This document shows, one piece after another, positions 59,930 to 64,000 of a stretch of DNA of 64,000 nucleotides. Source of the DNA: an uncultured Bacteroidales bacterium (GTDB taxonomy: Bacteria; Bacteroidota; Bacteroidia; Bacteroidales; Muribaculaceae); NCBI GenBank assembly GCA_902760865.1, contig CACWID010000004.1, forward strand, positions 1 through 64,000, given 5' to 3'. Position 1 is the first letter of the stretch. Each line of letters opens with the position of its first letter. The translations under genes were made by a program, and so were the position numbers. The notes beneath the pieces were generated by a model. That model did no database searches, was not told where the DNA came from, and saw nothing but the letters and a program-made list of their open reading frames with translations.

Positions 59930-59937
59930 AGTGCTTA
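59930..59937 (+). promoter_or_regulatory. Promoter of the GH13 amylase gene
   Basis: TACCTTTG lies 15 nt before the ATG at 59953. Confidence 0.6.
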
Positions 59938-59952
59938 AAACATATCATCGAC

Positions 59953-61656
59953 ATGAATCGTTATTTAATACTCCTGCTCCTGTTGAGCCTACATCTTAAT
60001 ATACAGGCCCTATCAAGCGGTCCGTCATGGTTGTCCGATGCGGTAATCTATCAGATTTACCCGTCATCATTCATGGACAGCGACGACGATGGCATCGGTG
60101 ACATCCAGGGTGTCATCTCGCGGTTGGATTATGTGCAGAACCTGGGAGTGAACACCCTCTGGTTTTGTCCCATGTTCAAGTCAGCCTGGCAGGATGGCGG
60201 CTATGATGTGACAGACTTTTACAGCATCGACCCGCGATTCGGCACCAACGAGGATCTGCGGCAGCTTGTGCGTGAGGCCCACATGCGGGGGCTGAAGGTG
60301 TGCCTGGACCTGGTTGCCGGACACACGAGCGACCAGCACCCATGGTTCAAGGCTTCGTCCCAGCGCGAGCGCAACAAGTATAGCGACTACTACATGTGGA
60401 CCGACACCATCCCCGATGATGAGCGCAGGACCGTGGAACGGCGCCACCGCACCCATGACCCGGCCATCGCCACTTGGGGCAGCTATGGCATGGCGAACGC
60501 TCCCCGTGCAAAATACTACCGTAAAAACTACTTTGAGTTCCAGCCTGCATTGAACTATGGCTATGTCAACCCCGACCCTGACGACCCTGTCCAGCAAGCC
60601 ATCGATGCTCCCGGGCCGCAAGCCGTTCGCCAAGAGCTGAAGAACATCATGTCCTACTGGATGGACATGGGTGTTGACGGTTTCCGCATCGACATGGCAT
60701 CGTCGCTGATCAAGAATGACACCGACAAGCAGGAGAACATCAAGCTGTGGCAAGCAATCAGGCAATGGATGGACGAGCAGTACCCGCAATGTATCCTCAT
60801 TGCCGAGTGGAGCAATCCCCAACAGTCGCTGGTGGCCGGATTCCACGTCGATTTCATGATTCATTTCAACCTGAGGGGGTATGACTCCTTGTTTTTCCCC
60901 AATGGCGCCCCCGACAGCGGGAATTATGACTACTGCTACTTTGACGCCAGCGGCCAGGGCGGTGTGGAGGCATTTGTCAACAACTTCACGCGGGCCTATG
61001 ATGCAACGCGCGGCATCGGCTATATCTCCATCCCCACCGGCAATCATGACATCATCCGCCATAACTATGGCACCCGCAACACCATGGACCAACTCAAGGT
61101 GTGCATGCTCTTCCATCTGACCATGCCCGGTGTGCCCTGCATCTACTACGGCGACGAGATCGGCATGAAATACACGACTGGGCTGAGCAGCAAGGAGGGC
61201 TCGGGCCATCGTGCCGGTTCCCGCACGCCCATGCAGTGGAGCAACACTTGGAATGCCGGTTTCTCGTTATGCGACCCCCGTCAGCTTTACCTGCCCGTTG
61301 ATACCGAGGGCGGCAGCCTCACTGTCGAGACACAGGAAGGCGACATGAACTCGCTGCTCAACTTCACCAAGAGGTTGCTACGCCTAAGGCACGGACAGCC
61401 GGCCCTGGGCAATGACGGTGACTGGCAAATGCTCAGTTCAGTCGATCAGCCCTATCCGTTCATCTATATGAGGGAAGCCCACGGCAAGCGACTGGTCGTC
61501 GCCATCAATCCCAGCGCAAAGAAAGTCAACGCGACCATCGCCAGCCAGCACATCGACGGCAGAGCTCTCATCAAGACGGGCAATGCATCCTACCACAAGG
61601 GCAAAAAGGGAGACAAAATCACATTGCAAGGCTTCTCGGCAGCAGTCTTTGAGTGA
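59953..61656 (+). CDS. Exported GH13 alpha-amylase/alpha-glucosidase
   Basis: A 567-aa exported glycosidase with a signal peptide (MNRYLILLLLLSLHLNIQAL). The barrel begins SDAVIYQIYPSSFMDSDDDG (calcium site) with GVNTLWFCPMF; region I is DLVAGHTSDQHPWF, where the usual DxVxNH reads DLVAGH; region II is GVDGFRIDMAS with the nucleophile Asp; region III is LIAEWSNP with the acid Glu; region IV is PTGNHD. A C-terminal beta domain follows (RLLRLRHGQPAL). It acts on starch-type oligosaccharides in the periplasm or at the surface. It stands alone rather than in a susCD cluster. Confidence 0.93.
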   Translation: MNRYLILLLLLSLHLNIQALSSGPSWLSDAVIYQIYPSSFMDSDDDGIGDIQGVISRLDYVQNLGVNTLWFCPMFKSAWQDGGYDVTDFYSIDPRFGTNEDLRQLVREAHMRGLKVCLDLVAGHTSDQHPWFKASSQRERNKYSDYYMWTDTIPDDERRTVERRHRTHDPAIATWGSYGMANAPRAKYYRKNYFEFQPALNYGYVNPDPDDPVQQAIDAPGPQAVRQELKNIMSYWMDMGVDGFRIDMASSLIKNDTDKQENIKLWQAIRQWMDEQYPQCILIAEWSNPQQSLVAGFHVDFMIHFNLRGYDSLFFPNGAPDSGNYDYCYFDASGQGGVEAFVNNFTRAYDATRGIGYISIPTGNHDIIRHNYGTRNTMDQLKVCMLFHLTMPGVPCIYYGDEIGMKYTTGLSSKEGSGHRAGSRTPMQWSNTWNAGFSLCDPRQLYLPVDTEGGSLTVETQEGDMNSLLNFTKRLLRLRHGQPALGNDGDWQMLSSVDQPYPFIYMREAHGKRLVVAINPSAKKVNATIASQHIDGRALIKTGNASYHKGKKGDKITLQGFSAAVFE

Positions 61657-61726
61657 TTTTTCAGGAGTTTTGAGCAGTTTTTCAAAAGTTTTCTCCCAAA
61701 AGAACTCTCATTTGCCACACTTTTGC

Positions 61727-61734
61727 TACCTTTG
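61727..61734 (+). promoter_or_regulatory. Promoter of the udk-lptB operon
   Basis: TACCTTTG lies 68 nt before the udk start. Confidence 0.6.
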
Positions 61735-61802
61735 TATGTTTGAATTGTGGCGAAGGACTGCAATGCGACATTTTCAATGATCTTTAAAATCTAGTTAATA
61801 TT

Positions 61803-62426
61803 ATGATTATCATCGGTATTGCCGGCGGAACCGGCTCTGGTAAAACCACTGTTGTTCGCAAAATCATGGAGCGTCTGCCCGAGGGCGAGGTGGGTGTGAT
61901 TTCCCAGGACTCCTATTACAAGGATTCTAGCCACGTCCCCCCCGAAGAGCGTCAGAACATCAACTTTGATGAGCCGGCAGCATTTGACTGGAACCTACTG
62001 CTGGAGCATGTCAAGATGCTCAAGCGCGGCGAGTCCATCGAGATGCCCACCTACAGTTACCTCACCTGCTCCCGCCAGAAGGAGACCGTCCCGATGGGTC
62101 CGCACGACGTGGTGCTGATCGAGGGCATCATGGCACTGAGCGACGCACGCCTGAGGAAGATGATGGACATCAAGGTGTTTGTTGACGCCGACGGCGACGA
62201 CCGCCTGATTCGCGTCATCTCTCGCGACTGCATCGAGCGCGGCCGCACTGCCGAGGCCGTCATCGACCGCTACCAGAAAGTGCTCAAGCCCATGCACCAG
62301 CTGCACATCGAGCCGACCAAGAAATTTGCTAACATCATCATCCCGGAGGGTGGCAACAACGAGGTCGCCATCAACCTGATCACCGACTACATCAAGGGAC
62401 GACTGACCACCAACAAGAAGAAATGA
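61803..62426 (+). CDS. udk: Uridine kinase
   Basis: A 207-aa cytoplasmic kinase phosphorylating uridine and cytidine in pyrimidine salvage. Walker A is [17 protein letters not shown] (about 5-21). [13 protein letters not shown] and [13 protein letters not shown] are substrate-site blocks; [12 protein letters not shown] is Walker B-like; [21 protein letters not shown] (two stretches) is the lid and uridine-binding part. Length normal. Its stop overlaps the lptB ATG by 4 nt (ATGA). Confidence 0.96.
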   Translation: MIIIGIAGGTGSGKTTVVRKIMERLPEGEVGVISQDSYYKDSSHVPPEERQNINFDEPAAFDWNLLLEHVKMLKRGESIEMPTYSYLTCSRQKETVPMGPHDVVLIEGIMALSDARLRKMMDIKVFVDADGDDRLIRVISRDCIERGRTAEAVIDRYQKVLKPMHQLHIEPTKKFANIIIPEGGNNEVAINLITDYIKGRLTTNKKK

Positions 62427-63277
62427 AACTGCCCTGGCAAAAGAAGGCCAAGCCTGACGCTGACGGTTCGCCACGGCCAGCCAAACCCGGAGACAAGGAG
62501 ACGGCCGCACGCCTCAACGCATCTGGCGAGGCGGGTACGCTCGTGCTCAGCACCGACAACCTGGTGAAGAAGTACCGCCAGCGCACCGTCGTCAACCACG
62601 TCTCCATCAACGTCCACCAGGGCGAGATTGTCGGCCTGCTGGGCCCCAACGGAGCCGGAAAGACCACGACTTTCTACATGACGACGGGCCTTGTCACCCC
62701 CAACGAGGGACGCGTGTTCCTCAACGATGTGGACATCACCACCCTGCCCGTATATCGTCGCGCCCAGCTGGGCATCGGCTACCTGCCGCAGGAGGCCTCG
62801 GTCTTCCGCACCCTCAGTGTCGAGGACAATATCCGCACCATCCTGGAGATGACCGACCTCACGCCCGCCGAGCAGAAGGACCGCCTGGAGCAACTCATCA
62901 GCGAGTTCCACCTGCAGAAGGTGCGCAAGAACCTGGGTAACCGCCTCTCGGGTGGCGAGCGACGCCGCACCGAGATTGCCCGCGGCCTGGCCATCAACCC
63001 GCGCTTCATCATGCTCGACGAGCCGTTTGCCGGTGTGGACCCCATCGCCGTCGAGGACATCCAGAGCATCGTCTATAGCCTGAAGAGCAAGAACATCGGC
63101 ATCCTCATCACCGACCACAACGCCCCCGAGACATTAAGCATCACCGACAGGGCCTACCTGTTGTTCGAGGGCAAAATCCTGTTCCAGGGCACCAGCGAAG
63201 AGCTGGCCGAAAACCCCACCGTCCGCGACAAATACCTCGGCCACAACTTCATCTTCCGCCGCAAGCACTTCGACTGA
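62423..63277 (+). CDS. lptB: LPS export ABC transporter ATPase
   Basis: A 284-aa ABC ATPase that powers lipopolysaccharide extraction with LptFG. Walker A is [17 protein letters not shown]; the Q-loop region is [10 protein letters not shown]; the signature is [15 protein letters not shown]; Walker B is [15 protein letters not shown]; the switch His is in [10 protein letters not shown]. These are LptB-specific (the NAPETL and [15 protein letters not shown] forms). An extra basic N-terminal tail of about 40 residues ([20 protein letters not shown]) precedes the domain. Co-translated with udk; a terminator lies at 63306-63340. Confidence 0.95.
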   Translation: MKLPWQKKAKPDADGSPRPAKPGDKETAARLNASGEAGTLVLSTDNLVKKYRQRTVVNHVSINVHQGEIVGLLGPNGAGKTTTFYMTTGLVTPNEGRVFLNDVDITTLPVYRRAQLGIGYLPQEASVFRTLSVEDNIRTILEMTDLTPAEQKDRLEQLISEFHLQKVRKNLGNRLSGGERRRTEIARGLAINPRFIMLDEPFAGVDPIAVEDIQSIVYSLKSKNIGILITDHNAPETLSITDRAYLLFEGKILFQGTSEELAENPTVRDKYLGHNFIFRRKHFD

Positions 63278-63305
63278 AATCAAACAAATTGGACCACAAA
63301 ACAAC

Positions 63306-63340
63306 AACCGGGACAACAATGATGCTGTCCCGGTTGGTTT
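63306..63340 (+). terminator. Terminator of the udk-lptB operon
   Basis: AACCGGGACA pairs with TGTCCCGGTT around a 10-nt loop and is followed by GGTTTTAAT. Confidence 0.75.
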
Positions 63341-63389
63341 TAATACAGTCTTTAGTTTAATAAGCGTTTATATTTATTGTGTCAATTCT

Positions 63390-63416
63390 GTAGAGACGCA
63401 AAATTTTGCGTCTCTC
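63390..63416. repeat. Copy of the GTAGAGACGCAAAA palindrome
   Basis: The sixth copy in the window, with a near-perfect inverse half (TTTTGCGTCTCTCG). It lies between convergent genes. Confidence 0.8.
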
Positions 63417-63443
63417 GTCGTTAGGCGCCACAAAAAATGTTTT

Positions 63444-64000
63444 TCAGCGATGGGATATCCGCCAGATGGTGCCCTCGATGAGTGAGCAGTAGATGTCGCC
63501 GGTCGCGGGATCAAGTTCGAAGCCGTTGACCTCGCTCGAACCAAGGCGATAAGTGAACTCCAGTTGATGGGTCACAGCATTGACCACAGCCAGCATGCCG
63601 CGACGCGAGCCGCAGTAGAGATAGCCGTTGTGCTCGAGCACGATGCAGGGAGCATGCTCATAACCGAAGCCCAGGTCCACCTTCCACAACATCTGATATC
63701 GGTCTCCGGTGCTCATGGCAACGAGCTCGCCATCCATCGTCTTGGCGTAGGCCACCTCGCCGTCAGCACTGCGTCCCAGGCTCTCGCGCACCTTGTTGTC
63801 GTTCTTCTCGCGCCACAGTTCCGTGCCGCTACGGCGGTCGATGGCGGTGGTCACGCGGTCGGGGGCAACGATGACAACCCGCTCGGGAGTGACGACGGGC
63901 ACGACATTGCCGGGACTGTAGAGGTTGGCGCTCTTGCCGTTGTTCCACTGCCACTGCAGGGCGCCCGTGCGGCGGTTCAGCGAGCGCAGGTAGGTGTCCC
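63444..64000 (-). CDS. PQQ-like beta-propeller protein (5' end beyond the window)
   Basis: The 185 C-terminal codons of a longer gene; the frame is open to the window edge (…RSLNRRTGALQWQWNNG at 63915-63995). Propeller blades of the PQQ/BamB type are visible: DRRSGTELWREKN, GELVAMSTGDRYQMLWKVDLG, NGYLYCGSRRGMLAVVNAVT and GFELDPATGDIYCSLIEGTIWRI (two stretches), each ending in a W/A docking motif. The GTG at 63902 is inside the frame and not a likely start. The N-terminal part and so the family (BamB-like, or a propeller fused to a phosphoesterase as in some Bacteroidales) cannot be decided here. Confidence 0.82.
   Translation of the reverse strand, partial: DTYLRSLNRRTGALQWQWNNGKSANLYSPGNVVPVVTPERVVIVAPDRVTTAIDRRSGTELWREKNDNKVRESLGRSADGEVAYAKTMDGELVAMSTGDRYQMLWKVDLGFGYEHAPCIVLEHNGYLYCGSRRGMLAVVNAVTHQLEFTYRLGSSEVNGFELDPATGDIYCSLIEGTIWRISHR

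Noticed and set aside
59743-59952. CIRCE-type heat-shock operator upstream of dnaK
   Set aside because: No TTAGCACTC-N9-GAGTGCTAA-like inverted repeat is visible in this gap.

Overview
The window looks like chromosomal DNA from a gut- or rumen-type Bacteroidales bacterium (Prevotellaceae or Muribaculaceae are the best guesses). Four things point there. Nearly every transcription unit starts with the Bacteroidota -7 promoter element TAnnTTTG. Large secreted proteins end in C-terminal tails that look like type IX secretion system (T9SS) sorting domains. There is a SusC/ZnuD-like TonB receptor and many lipoproteins. Ribosome binding sites are weak or absent, and several start codons lie 4-11 nt after the promoter element.

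Layout. 0.1-6.2 kb: an aldo/keto reductase and an HxlR-cupin pair, two tRNAs (Tyr, Lys), a NADAR-like protein, a DUF4143 ATPase, a metallophosphoesterase with a truncated WYL-type regulator, and a 36-bp tandem repeat array. 6.2-28.9 kb: a surface/secretion region with an M6 peptidase carrying a dockerin, three large choice-of-anchor-J proteins (988, 1658 and 999 aa), a two-component system, a degenerate CPBP membrane protein, a TonB receptor with a Cys/His-rich partner, and a lipoprotein homologous to an internal part of the T9SS translocon SprA. 29-41 kb: an accessory metabolic island with two AraC-type regulators, each divergent from the enzymes it probably controls (cupin-monooxygenase, amidohydrolase, aldo/keto reductase, tannase-like esterase, thioesterase, flavodoxins, hydrolase, acetyltransferases). 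It contains an internally deleted flavodoxin remnant. 41-49 kb: prfA with a zinc-ribbon protein, an LtaS-like sulfatase, a GH3 glucosidase, a serine hydrolase and a candidate small RNA. 49-53 kb: an operon in which three of four products have export signals, namely a flavodoxin-cyclophilin-like-dockerin fusion, a flavodoxin and a DUF362 protein, followed by a cytoplasmic iron-type alcohol dehydrogenase. 53-57 kb: another T9SS-type secreted protein and a C10 (streptopain) protease. 57-64 kb: dnaK, a GH13 amylase, udk-lptB and a partial PQQ-like propeller gene.

How it fits together. Much of the window encodes envelope or extracellular proteins: proteases, adhesin-like proteins, glycosidases and dockerin-bearing enzymes. 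A second theme is regulator-controlled redox and ester metabolism using flavodoxins, aldo/keto reductases and an alcohol dehydrogenase.

Intergenic regions are rich in small repeats: a 201-bp MITE-like element in two inverted copies plus a fragment, a palindrome of about 28 bp in six copies, a 177-bp inverted-repeat element, and a modular repeat family built around ACGCGGATGCC. The most interesting leads are the SprA-derived lipoprotein whose frame ends at a TGA where SprA has a Trp codon, the exported-flavodoxin operon, the candidate sRNA at 48.6 kb, the tRNA-Lys with an altered T-loop, and the uncharacterised module shared by two giant secreted proteins. All assignments are from reading the sequence and remembered family features; no database search was run.
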